NCBI GenBank assembly: GCA_029226975.1
Contig: JAQXZB010000047.1
Span: 1-37,744 of the forward strand
Source: Clostridiales bacterium
GTDB lineage: Bacteria; Bacillota; Clostridia; UBA1381
Direction of reading: 5' to 3'
DNA length: 37,744 bases
This document shows, piece after piece, positions 11,926 through 18,511 of this stretch (position 1 is its first letter; every line of letters begins with the position of its first letter). The notes under the pieces are model-generated. The model made no database searches. It was not told the origin of the DNA and worked only from the letters and a program-made list of their open reading frames with translations. The position numbers were made by a program, and so were the translations under genes.

Positions 11926-12243
11926 TCACGCCCCCTCCAATATTCTCTTGACCGCAAGCTCCACTCCGGCAGGAATTTTTTCCTCAAGCTCTGCCCGAAG
12001 CTCTGCACATTCCCGGTCCAAAGCCTTGTTTGCCTCGTCGCTCACACCCTGAGCCTTTGCCTTAGCGGCATCCACAGCCCTGTCGGTTTCCGCGCTCTGC
12101 GATTTTTCAAACTCCGCCCATTCCGATGCGATTTTGCTTTCGGTCTCGGCTCCGATAGTCTCGGCTCGCACCTTTGCCTTTTCAAGAAGCTCCTGCGCCT
12201 GCGCTTCGGCCTCCTTGATGGTGTTTACAATGTCTTTCGCCAA
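11926..12243 (-). CDS. ntpF: V-type ATPase small peripheral-stalk subunit (G/H type; NtpF in E. hirae)
   Basis: First gene of the ntp operon. The 105-residue protein is almost one continuous charged helix with Ala/Glu/Lys heptads, typical of the small stalk subunit that pairs with E. An ATG at 12261 is in frame but sits only about a dozen bases from the predicted transcription start and has no well-placed ribosome site; the TTG at 12243 is preceded by AGAGGGTGA at ideal spacing, so I prefer it. In Enterococcus hirae this gene is ntpF; elsewhere it is called subunit H or G. Sequence conservation is low in this family, so the call rests mostly on position and coiled coil. Confidence 0.85.
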   Translation of the reverse strand: MAKDIVNTIKEAEAQAQELLEKAKVRAETIGAETESKIASEWAEFEKSQSAETDRAVDAAKAKAQGVSDEANKALDRECAELRAELEEKIPAGVELAVKRILEGA

Positions 12244-12279
12244 ATAATCACCCTCTTTCATATAATCTTATTTCCCCTT

Positions 12280-12308
12280 AGTATATTACTTTAGGAAGCT
12301 TTTGTCAA
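12280..12308 (-). promoter_or_regulatory. V-ATPase operon promoter
   Basis: Minus strand: -35 TTGACA (12303-12308), 17-bp spacer, -10 TATACT (12280-12285). The start site would be near 12273, giving a leader of only about 30 bases to the TTG start at 12243. The operon therefore does not depend on read-through from the RNA gene upstream. Confidence 0.85.
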
Positions 12309-12402
12309 CGAAATTGATAAAAAGTTCACAGATTTTTAACATTAGCTTGTGCAACTACGTTAAAAAATATCGGTTTTCCGACAATTTGATATTTTTTTAA
12401 GC

Positions 12403-12758
12403 AAAAAAACAAACGGCATAGTAGAGTCTACACCGTTTGTCTGTCGCAAACCGGGAGGAGCTGCCTTTTTATTAAGCGCTCAACTCCTGCGTCCACAACC
12501 TGATAGAGTACAAATTTAATCTTAATGATTTATAACGGCAATCGCGCCACTGCCGTCTGCACCATAATGTCATATATATAAAATCTGCGCACTATTTCAT
12601 ACGAAACGCCGGGTTCATCATGCACTTCGGCTTCGCTCCTCCCCGGTCTTTGCGAAATAAATCCCGCAAATAACGGCTCGTCACTTCACCGCCGCACACA
12701 AATCCGCCATTGTTTCAAGCAGAGAATTGCTCCCCTGCCAATATGGCATCATAATACA
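12403..12758 (-). ncRNA. Candidate structured RNA of about 355 nt, class unknown
   Basis: Bounded on the minus strand by a promoter (12765-12793) and by a terminator hairpin (12410-12439) followed by seven U. No open frame. It contains a GNRA-type hairpin near the 5' end (GCAA loop within 12721-12740), enclosed by a GCCAT/ATGGC helix, a hairpin at 12649-12670, and one with ACGGCA/TGCCGT arms near 12535-12556. A striking long-range helix pairs 12444-12461 with 12635-12655: 18 bp with two small bulges. RNase P, tmRNA and SRP signatures are absent. It could be an independent regulatory RNA; a leader for the ntp operon is less likely because that operon has its own promoter beyond the terminator. 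Confidence 0.6.
12410..12439 (-). terminator. Terminator of the 355-nt RNA
   Basis: Outer 7-bp stem CAAACGG/CCGTTTG with an inner GTAG/CTAC helix, then seven U on the minus strand (plus-strand A run 12403-12409). Confidence 0.85.
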
Positions 12759-12764
12759 TTACTT

Positions 12765-12793
12765 ATTATACCATTATTTAGCGTTTTTGTCTT
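12765..12793 (-). promoter_or_regulatory. Promoter of the 355-nt RNA
   Basis: Minus strand: extended -10 TGG-TATAAT (TATAAT at 12765-12770) with a weak -35 AAGACA (12788-12793) at 17 bp. Expected start near 12758. Confidence 0.7.
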
Positions 12794-12892
12794 TATATAT
12801 TCTATACAATTTTTCAATTTTTATTTTGTGGATTTTGACAACATAATCAAAAAATGTCGTTTTTTCAGGAGATTTTTGGAGAAAACAAACAA

Positions 12893-12922
12893 CCCCACGC
12901 AACGGATAACCGCTGTGTGGGG
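12893..12922 (-). terminator. Terminator of the 135-nt RNA
   Basis: A 13-bp stem with one mismatch and one G-U pair around a 4-nt loop, with CCCCAC/GTGGGG at the base, followed on the minus strand by TTGTTTGTTTT. Confidence 0.82.
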
Positions 12923-12988
12923 CTGATGTAGAGAGAGACAAATCAAAAGACATACACCAATGTACTCCGGTTAGTGTACGCTTTGCTT

Positions 12989-13005
12989 TGTACCGAACCG
13001 GTACA
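12989..13005. promoter_or_regulatory. 17-bp palindrome, operator or RNA hairpin
   Basis: TGTACCG-AAC-CGGTACA, perfect 7-bp arms. It lies about 14 to 30 bases downstream of the predicted start of the 135-nt RNA, so it could be a repressor site or the first RNA hairpin. Confidence 0.55.
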
Positions 13006-13025
13006 TTGACCTGTTCAGTAATTAC

Positions 13026-13054
13026 ATTATACACCATTCCGATACGTTTGTCAA
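13026..13054 (-). promoter_or_regulatory. Consensus sigma-A promoter of the 135-nt RNA
   Basis: Exact TTGACA (13049-13054), 17-bp spacer, exact TATAAT (13026-13031) on the minus strand. A fully consensus promoter with no protein gene behind it argues for an abundant small transcript. Confidence 0.85.
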
Positions 13055-13087
13055 GCTGTTTTTTGAATTTTTTTTATCTAATTAGGA

Positions 13088-13119
13088 AATTTCTTAATTT
13101 CTTAATTTCTTAATTTCCT
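13088..13119. repeat. Short tandem repeat (AATTTCTT x3 plus one variant)
   Basis: Three exact 8-bp copies at 13088-13095, 13096-13103 and 13104-13111, then AATTTCCT at 13112-13119. It lies between the clpC terminator and the promoter of the 135-nt RNA. Flanking CTAATTAGG and CCTATTAG make the whole block roughly palindromic. Confidence 0.85.
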
Positions 13120-13125
13120 ATTAGC

Positions 13126-13191
13126 AAAAAAGCGTACCTCCCTGCCCCCAAGATTGGGGGTTGGGGGGTTGATGCGTTTTAACGCTTTTTT
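13126..13191 (-). terminator. clpC operon terminator
   Basis: Composite hairpin: outer arms AAAAAAGCG and CGCTTTTTT, inner perfect CCCCCAA/TTGGGGG stem. It overlaps the last codon of clpC by about two bases and ends in a U run on the minus strand. Confidence 0.8.
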
Positions 13192-15625
13192 ATTTTTTTG
13201 TAACAGTATATCCGTCATTTTCGTAACCTACGCATATGCTGTCGCCTTTTTTGACTTCGCCGTTTATTATCTTTTCGCTCAGCATATCCTCGATGCTGCT
13301 CTGTATTGCACGGCGCAGCGGTCTTGCTCCGTAGGTCGGGTCAAAGCCTGCCTTGGCAACGGCACTTACCGCATTATCGTCAAATTCAACCTTTATCTCA
13401 TTTTCCGAAAGCCTTGCTTCAAGAGATTTTAACATCAGTCTTGCTATTGCCTTTATATTATCCTCGCTTAAGCGGTCAAACACGATAATTTCGTCAATTC
13501 TGTTCAAAAACTCCGGCTTAAAGGCTCTCTTTACCTCATCCATGACCTTGTTCTTGATTTTCTCATGCTCGCTTTGCGACTTGTCCTCCGACTTGGAATC
13601 AAAACCCAGCTTTGTGTGCATATTTCCCAAAATTTCCTTTGCTCCCAAATTGGAGGTCATAATAATTACCGTATTCTTAAAGTCAATCCTTCTGCCCTGA
13701 GCGTCCGTAAGCAGACCGTCATCCAAAATCTGAAGCATAATGTTAAATACATCGGGATGCGCCTTTTCAATCTCGTCAAAGAGGATTACCGAATAGGGAT
13801 GCTTTCTTATTTTTTCGGTAAGCTGTCCGCCCTCCTCATAGCCTACATATCCCGGAGGTGAGCCGATGAACTTTGAAACCGAATGTTTTTCCATATACTC
13901 GGACATATCAACTCTTATCAGAGCGTCCTCACTGCCGAACAGCGTCTGTGCAAGAGTTTTTGACAGCTCCGTCTTGCCCACGCCGGTGGGTCCCAAAAAC
14001 AGGAACGAGCCGATGGGACGCTTCGGGTCCTTAAGTCCCGCTCTTCCTCTTTTGATTGCCTTGGCAACGGCGCTTACAGCCTCGTCCTGACCGATTACCC
14101 GCGCATGGAGTACCTCTTCAAGATGCTGAAGCTTATGCGCCTCCTCTTCTTTTAAAGCCGCCGCGCTTATATGCGTCCACTCCGACAGAATTTGAGCAAT
14201 ATCCTCCTCGTCAACCACAAGTCCGGAGCTTGTTCCGGTGCCCTTCCAGTCCTTTTTCATGGAGTCAAGCTCCTCTTTAAGCTTCTTTTCCTCATCTCTT
14301 AGAGCCGCCGCCTTTTCAAATTCCTGAGCGGTTATTGCTTCTTCCTTTTCCGAGAGTATGCTCTCAAGCTTCTTTTCCTTGTCCTTTATGGACTCCGGCT
14401 CGGTCTGGGAGCTTAAACGCTTCTTTGACGCAGCCTCATCGATAAGGTCGATAGCCTTGTCGGGCAGGAAACGGTCGCTTATATATCTTGCCGACATGGA
14501 AGCCGCCGCCTTTATTGCCTCATCGGTTATGGTAACGCTGTGATGCGCTTCGTATTTGTCCCTGATACCCTTTAAAATCTCAATGGTTTCCTCAACGGTC
14601 GGCTCGCCCACCGTAACGGGCTGGAAACGCCTTTCCAAAGCCGCGTCCTTTTCGATATACTTCTTGTATTCCTTAAGGGTGGTTGCTCCTATAAGCTGCA
14701 GCTCACCCCTTGCCAAAAACGGCTTTAGGATATTTGACGCGTCCATTGTTCCCTCCGCGCTTCCCGCACCGACAATGGTGTGCAGCTCATCTATAAAGAG
14801 TATTACGTTCTTGTCCTTTAATACCTCATCAATGACATTTTTTAATCTTTCCTCGAACTCGCCGCGGTATTTTGCTCCGGCTACCATGGAGGATAAATCA
14901 AGACCGACAAGTCTTTTGTTCTTTAAAGGCTCCGGCACATTTGCGGCGGCAATCCTCTGGGCAAGTCCCTCGGCAACCGCGGTTTTTCCCACGCCCGGCT
15001 CGCCGATAAGGCAGGGATTGTTCTTTGTACGCCTTGACAAAATCTGTATAACTCTGTCAATTTCCTCATTTCTGCCGATTACCGGGTCGAACTTTCCGTC
15101 GCGCGCCATTTGAGTGAAATCTCTGCCGTACTGGTTAAGGGTCGGAGTGTTGCGGTTTTGGGCTGTGCTTTGAGTATTTTCCTCGCCGCCCTCAACGCTT
15201 TTTACCGTATCATTGTATATAACCGGCGGATTTACCCCAAGGGTTGCGATAATTTTTGCGCCGACACCGTCTCCGTCATGAATTATGGCAAGGAGAATAT
15301 GCTCCGTTCCCACATAATTATGCCCTAAACGCTTTGCCTCCAGTGCGCTCATTTGAATGATACGCTTGCTTCTCGGAGTAAGCGCCAGCTCGGTATTTAG
15401 GTCTATGGGAACTCCCGTTCCCACATAGCTTTTAATCTTATCCTCAACCTTTTCCTTTGTTATGCCATGGTCACCCAAAACCTTTGCGGCAACTCCGCTG
15501 CCCTCTCTTAACAGCCCCAAAAGCAGATGCTCGCTGCCTATATAATCATGGCCGAGTCCCGCCGCACTGTCATGGGCTTCATTTATTGCTATTCTTGCTT
15601 TTTCCGTGAAATTTGAAAATAACAT
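13190..15625 (-). CDS. clpC: ATP-dependent Clp protease ATPase subunit ClpC
   Basis: An 811-residue Hsp100 unfoldase. Two N-terminal Clp repeats occupy about 1-140; the first AAA+ domain has Walker A GEPGVGKT (208-215); the middle UVR-like coiled coil (about 410-460, with ITAQEFEKAAALRDEEKKL) is the adaptor-binding M domain; the second AAA+ domain has GPTGVGKT (about 547) and the C-terminal small domain. It unfolds proteins, including arginine-phosphorylated ones, for ClpP. The ATG at 15625 (MLFSNFTEKARI) has AAAGGGGG at good spacing; an ATG three codons earlier abuts that site and is less likely. Last gene of the CtsR-controlled operon. Confidence 0.97.
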   Translation of the reverse strand: MLFSNFTEKARIAINEAHDSAAGLGHDYIGSEHLLLGLLREGSGVAAKVLGDHGITKEKVEDKIKSYVGTGVPIDLNTELALTPRSKRIIQMSALEAKRLGHNYVGTEHILLAIIHDGDGVGAKIIATLGVNPPVIYNDTVKSVEGGEENTQSTAQNRNTPTLNQYGRDFTQMARDGKFDPVIGRNEEIDRVIQILSRRTKNNPCLIGEPGVGKTAVAEGLAQRIAAANVPEPLKNKRLVGLDLSSMVAGAKYRGEFEERLKNVIDEVLKDKNVILFIDELHTIVGAGSAEGTMDASNILKPFLARGELQLIGATTLKEYKKYIEKDAALERRFQPVTVGEPTVEETIEILKGIRDKYEAHHSVTITDEAIKAAASMSARYISDRFLPDKAIDLIDEAASKKRLSSQTEPESIKDKEKKLESILSEKEEAITAQEFEKAAALRDEEKKLKEELDSMKKDWKGTGTSSGLVVDEEDIAQILSEWTHISAAALKEEEAHKLQHLEEVLHARVIGQDEAVSAVAKAIKRGRAGLKDPKRPIGSFLFLGPTGVGKTELSKTLAQTLFGSEDALIRVDMSEYMEKHSVSKFIGSPPGYVGYEEGGQLTEKIRKHPYSVILFDEIEKAHPDVFNIMLQILDDGLLTDAQGRRIDFKNTVIIMTSNLGAKEILGNMHTKLGFDSKSEDKSQSEHEKIKNKVMDEVKRAFKPEFLNRIDEIIVFDRLSEDNIKAIARLMLKSLEARLSENEIKVEFDDNAVSAVAKAGFDPTYGARPLRRAIQSSIEDMLSEKIINGEVKKGDSICVGYENDGYTVTKK

Positions 15626-15655
15626 AATCTTCATCCCCCTTTCAAAATCACGTTT

Positions 15656-16642
15656 TTATATGTTTTCCTTTAAAAACTGCGCGCGCTTTAAATCCCGTTC
15701 CTCCGGCTTTTGTCCGCCCATCTCGGCAGGAGAAGCCTTTACCATACATTCAAGCGCGGACATTTTTCCTTTTTTAAGTATACCCAGATTTTGTCCGAGA
15801 ATAACATCCGAGATAAGCTCTCTTGCTTCCTTGCTGCTCATTGAAAAGGCATATTTCAATATTCCGTAGGAACGGCCAAGCTTATCCTTTAAATAGTCGG
15901 CATTGGCTTTCATAAGCCCTTCCCTTGCCTTTTTCTCCAAATCGATTATCTGATCCACAACGCTCTTTAGCTTGTTTATTATCTCTCTTTCCGAAAGACC
16001 GAGAGTGACCTGATTGGATATTTGATACATATCCCCGTAAGCCTTTGTTCCCTCGCCGTAAAGTCCTCTTACGGTAAGCCCCATGGCGTTTACCGACGAG
16101 ATAATTCTCGAAATATTATCCGTAAGCCTGAGTGCCGGAAGATGCAGCATTACAGAAGCGCGCATTCCCGTTCCGGCATTGGTCGGGCAGGCGGTCAGAT
16201 ATCCGAACTCCTCGTCAAAAGCATAGGCAAGACTTTCTTCTATTACATCGTCAACCCTGTTGGCGGTTTCATAAGCCTCCGACAGTGCCAAGCCGCTTTG
16301 TATAATCTGAAGTCTTATATGGTCCTCCTCCATGAGCATAATACTCATGGTCTTATCCCGGCTTATCATAACCGACTGTCCCTTGCCGGAAATCATCTGC
16401 GGGCTTATCAAATGCTCCTCGGCAAGTGCCGAACGCTCCGTTTTGCTCTTTTGGTCAAGATTTATAAACTCAAACTCTCCCGCTAAGGTCGAATTTGATG
16501 CCAAAACCGCATTTTTTATCTTCTCCGTAACCTCTCCCTTGTCGCTCAAGGCGTTGGGGAACGGCGTTCCCTCAACATTTCTTGCAAGTCTTATTCTTGT
16601 AGAAACCGCTATATCCGCGTCATTATCCTTATACCAAATCAT
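15656..16642 (-). CDS. mcsB: Protein arginine kinase McsB
   Basis: A 328-residue phosphagen-kinase-like enzyme that phosphorylates arginines to mark proteins for ClpC-ClpP. Nucleotide-binding STRIRLARN is near residue 17, catalytic glutamates lie in MEEDHIRLQ, and the conserved cysteine in CPTNAGTG. Near the C end, EERDLKRA fits the Arg-Asp of the phosphoarginine-sensing pocket described in Geobacillus McsB. Slightly shorter than the roughly 360 residues of the Bacillus protein. I chose the ATG at 16642 because AGGAG lies 8 bases upstream, within the end of mcsA; a GTG three codons earlier lies too close to that site. Confidence 0.95.
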   Translation of the reverse strand: MIWYKDNDADIAVSTRIRLARNVEGTPFPNALSDKGEVTEKIKNAVLASNSTLAGEFEFINLDQKSKTERSALAEEHLISPQMISGKGQSVMISRDKTMSIMLMEEDHIRLQIIQSGLALSEAYETANRVDDVIEESLAYAFDEEFGYLTACPTNAGTGMRASVMLHLPALRLTDNISRIISSVNAMGLTVRGLYGEGTKAYGDMYQISNQVTLGLSEREIINKLKSVVDQIIDLEKKAREGLMKANADYLKDKLGRSYGILKYAFSMSSKEARELISDVILGQNLGILKKGKMSALECMVKASPAEMGGQKPEERDLKRAQFLKENI

Positions 16643-16647
16643 ACTGC

Positions 16648-17022
16648 TCACTCCTGTTCCATTGCCCTTATTTCCTTGTGGAGCCTTGCGGCCTCCTCAT
16701 AATTTTCAGCCCTTACCGCTTCTTGGAGCCTTGCCTTAAGCTCCTCTTTTCTGCGCTTTTGCCTTAGCTTTTCTCCCGATCTTGACGGGATTTTGCCCTT
16801 GTGGTCGGTGTTGGCGTGAATTTGTCTTAACAGTCCCGAAGCGTCGTTTCTGAATGTTTGGTAGCACTCCGGACAGCCAAATCTTCCCGTTTTTTGGAAG
16901 TCCTTCATGGTTTTGCCGCAGCCGGGACATTTCTTCTCCTCCCTGGCCGTTTGACCGTAATTCATAAAGCCCCCCAGCTCACTCCATACATCATTAAAGA
17001 AATCATCAAATAAATCCATCAT
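16648..17022 (-). CDS. mcsA: McsA-like kinase activator, short form lacking first zinc finger
   Basis: A 124-residue version of McsA, the zinc protein that activates McsB. Bacillus McsA (about 185 residues) starts with one CxxC pair module and then has a second one; here only one module is left (CPGC and CPEC), preceded by MMDLFDDFFNDVW. The C-terminal UVR motif (LQEAVRAENYEEAARLHKEI) that contacts partner proteins is intact. The reading frame is clean, so this is a family variant rather than decay. The start is the first ATG of an ATGATG pair after AAAGGAGAGAGTG; it overlaps no other gene and sits 15 bases after the ctsR stop, in operon context. Confidence 0.9.
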   Translation of the reverse strand: MMDLFDDFFNDVWSELGGFMNYGQTAREEKKCPGCGKTMKDFQKTGRFGCPECYQTFRNDASGLLRQIHANTDHKGKIPSRSGEKLRQKRRKEELKARLQEAVRAENYEEAARLHKEIRAMEQE

Positions 17023-17036
17023 CACTCTCTCCTTTC

Positions 17037-17486
17037 TCAAATAATTGCCGATAGCATATTTTTCATTATCGAGGCTCTTATCATATCCTTTTGCGCCGCT
17101 GTGCCCAGTGCGTTATCGGAAACGGCGCTTAAAATCAACCGTGCCGCCTCATCGCTTACAGCGCCCTTATCGGTGAGATACAGCACATAATTTCTTGCAG
17201 TGGGATAATCAATCCCCCCTCCGATCTCCCGTATCACCTCATATACGGGGTTTTCCTTTGTACTGTCAATGCGTCTTATCCGCACATAACCGCCGCCGCC
17301 GCGCTTCGACTCAACCGCATATCCCCTTTGGGGACTGAACCTGGTTGATATAACATAATTTATCTGCGAGGGTGCACAGCCGAATACGGAAGCAAGCTCA
17401 TTGCGCTTAAGCTCCAGCCAGTCGTCCTCCATATCGCTTTTCATAAGCTCTGTTATGAACGCCTCTATCCTGTCGCTTATTCCCAT
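17037..17486 (-). CDS. ctsR: Transcriptional repressor CtsR
   Basis: A 149-residue repressor of class III heat-shock genes. The N-terminal winged helix-turn-helix includes ELKRNELASVFGCAPSQINYVI and the wing SKRGGGGYVRI, whose glycine-rich loop is the temperature-sensing element in Bacillus CtsR. The C-terminal half is the dimer and McsB-interacting domain. The ATG at 17486 has AAGGCGGTGAG upstream; a GTG three codons earlier lies inside that ribosome site. It heads the ctsR-mcsA-mcsB-clpC operon and probably represses itself through the operator at 17508-17524. Confidence 0.96.
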   Translation of the reverse strand: MGISDRIEAFITELMKSDMEDDWLELKRNELASVFGCAPSQINYVISTRFSPQRGYAVESKRGGGGYVRIRRIDSTKENPVYEVIREIGGGIDYPTARNYVLYLTDKGAVSDEAARLILSAVSDNALGTAAQKDMIRASIMKNMLSAII

Positions 17487-17501
17487 TTTTCTCACCGCCT
17501 T

Positions 17502-17524
17502 TTTGACTTTGACTTTCTTTGACC
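17502..17524 (-). promoter_or_regulatory. CtsR operator with an extra half-site
   Basis: Minus strand: GGTCAAA-GAA-AGTCAAA (17508-17524) matches the CtsR box (A/G)GTCAAA-N3-(A/G)GTCAAA exactly. A third AGTCAAA at 17502-17508 overlaps it by one base. It lies between the predicted start (near 17531) and the ctsR ribosome site, so binding would block transcription. Confidence 0.93.
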
Positions 17525-17537
17525 TTTGATACTTATA

Positions 17538-17565
17538 ATTATACTCATTTTCCCCCGTTTGTCAA
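17538..17565 (-). promoter_or_regulatory. ctsR operon promoter
   Basis: Minus strand: TTGACA (17560-17565), 16-bp spacer, TATAAT (17538-17543). The CtsR box begins about 14 bp downstream of the -10. Confidence 0.88.
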
Positions 17566-17647
17566 TGAATATATTTTGCATTATTTGTGAACTTTTTATG
17601 AATTGGGAAGAAAAGAGCAATTTTTTGAATTTATTTTTAAAATACCC

Positions 17648-17676
17648 TTGTTTCGCGAGTATTTTTATGGTATAAT
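17648..17676 (+). promoter_or_regulatory. Promoter of the gene at 17755
   Basis: TTGTTT (17648-17653), 17-bp spacer, extended -10 TGG-TATAAT (TATAAT at 17671-17676). It leaves a leader of about 70 bases. Divergent from the ctsR promoter. Confidence 0.75.
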
Positions 17677-17754
17677 ATACAGTGGTTGTAAATGCTTTCG
17701 GCTCGAATTTATTCAGGCTGTATTGTATATTTTTATTTTGAAAGGATGAGCCTC

Positions 17755-18498
17755 ATGCTTGATATAAAGAAAATTGTTATATGCGCCGCGGCTGCGGTGG
17801 CGGTTATTTCCCTGAGCGGATACCTTATTTATTCCAAATATATTGTACCTACATATATTGAGCCGGTGCTTGAAACCACCGCCAATCTTTTAAAGGATAC
17901 CGATGTCCAAAAGGCAATAACGGACGTTGCCAAGGAGCTTGTCGACAACGGCACTCTTGACAAGAATACATTAAAAATATATGAAAGAAACGTAAGCAAG
18001 TACATTGACCCCCAAGTCCCCGAAGCCGCACCGGCAAGAGAGGACGAGCCAAGCAGCGAGGAGGAGACTTCGGACGCCAACACCCTTGTTGTTTCCTCAT
18101 CAAAATCGGAGCTGGGCATAGTGTCGGTAAACACCAACCCGGCTGTATCGGGAACCGCCGGGCAGAAGCTCAGTGATAAATTCCGCGAGAATGCCGAGGA
18201 AGAGATAGACCTTGAAAAGGTTACATATGAGATGGGTCAGGAGGACGAAACGGTCGAAACCGGCGAGGAGAAAAACGCTTCCGAGCTTTATAACAAGATT
18301 ATAAGCGTAATGAGCTCCCACGAACGCTCCGTATTCTACAGCGTTGTATGGAGAGCAGACATAAATACCTTAAAATCGATATATTCCTCCGGTGATAAGG
18401 CTGCCGCAAAGGAATATCTGCACAGCATTTTAAGCGATTCCGAATATGAGGAAGCAGTCAGCATATTCTTTAAATACGCATATCTTCTTGTAGAATAG
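17755..18498 (+). CDS. Membrane-anchored protein of unknown function
   Basis: A 247-residue protein I do not recognise. Residues about 5-26 form one N-terminal membrane helix or uncleaved signal anchor. The segment after it is acidic and low-complexity, with a Ser/Glu-rich stretch around residues 90-120. The C-terminal 70 residues (SELYNKIISVMSSHERSVF onward) look helical and globular. The ATG at 17755 follows GAAAGG; an in-frame ATG at 17746 overlaps that site. The next gene, a CapD-type dehydratase, starts 13 bases after the stop, so the two are probably one operon, suggesting a link to surface polysaccharide or envelope work. That link is inference only. Confidence 0.8.
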   Translation: MLDIKKIVICAAAAVAVISLSGYLIYSKYIVPTYIEPVLETTANLLKDTDVQKAITDVAKELVDNGTLDKNTLKIYERNVSKYIDPQVPEAAPAREDEPSSEEETSDANTLVVSSSKSELGIVSVNTNPAVSGTAGQKLSDKFRENAEEEIDLEKVTYEMGQEDETVETGEEKNASELYNKIISVMSSHERSVFYSVVWRADINTLKSIYSSGDKAAAKEYLHSILSDSEYEEAVSIFFKYAYLLVE

Positions 18499-18511
18499 TA
18501 AGGTGAAAATA

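Larger units (their letters stand above)
12885..13019 (-). ncRNA. Candidate small RNA of about 135 nt, class unknown
   Basis: A complete transcription unit on the minus strand: consensus promoter at 13026-13054 and a terminator hairpin at 12893-12922 followed by a U-rich stretch. Near the 5' end lies a 17-bp palindrome (12989-13005, TGTACCG-N3-CGGTACA) that can form a 7-bp hairpin, followed by a second hairpin with TACACTA/TGGTGTA arms. No convincing open frame. Alternatives: the palindrome is a DNA operator for a repressor, and the unit is a remnant of a leader whose gene was lost. Confidence 0.55.

Noticed and set aside
12403-12758. RNase P RNA, tmRNA or SRP RNA
   Set aside because: The GAGGAAAGTCC-like core of RNase P, the tmRNA ends with CCA and T-arm, and the GGAA tetraloop domain of SRP RNA were looked for by eye and not found.
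12774-13037. 87-residue open frame on the minus strand
   Set aside because: Its start lies at the -10 region of a consensus promoter and it runs through the terminator hairpin of the small RNA; no ribosome site and no recognisable family.
13088-13119. CRISPR array
   Set aside because: Repeat units are 8 bp and contiguous with no spacers.
14556-15113. 185-residue plus-strand frame inside clpC
   Set aside because: Antisense to conserved AAA+ coding sequence.
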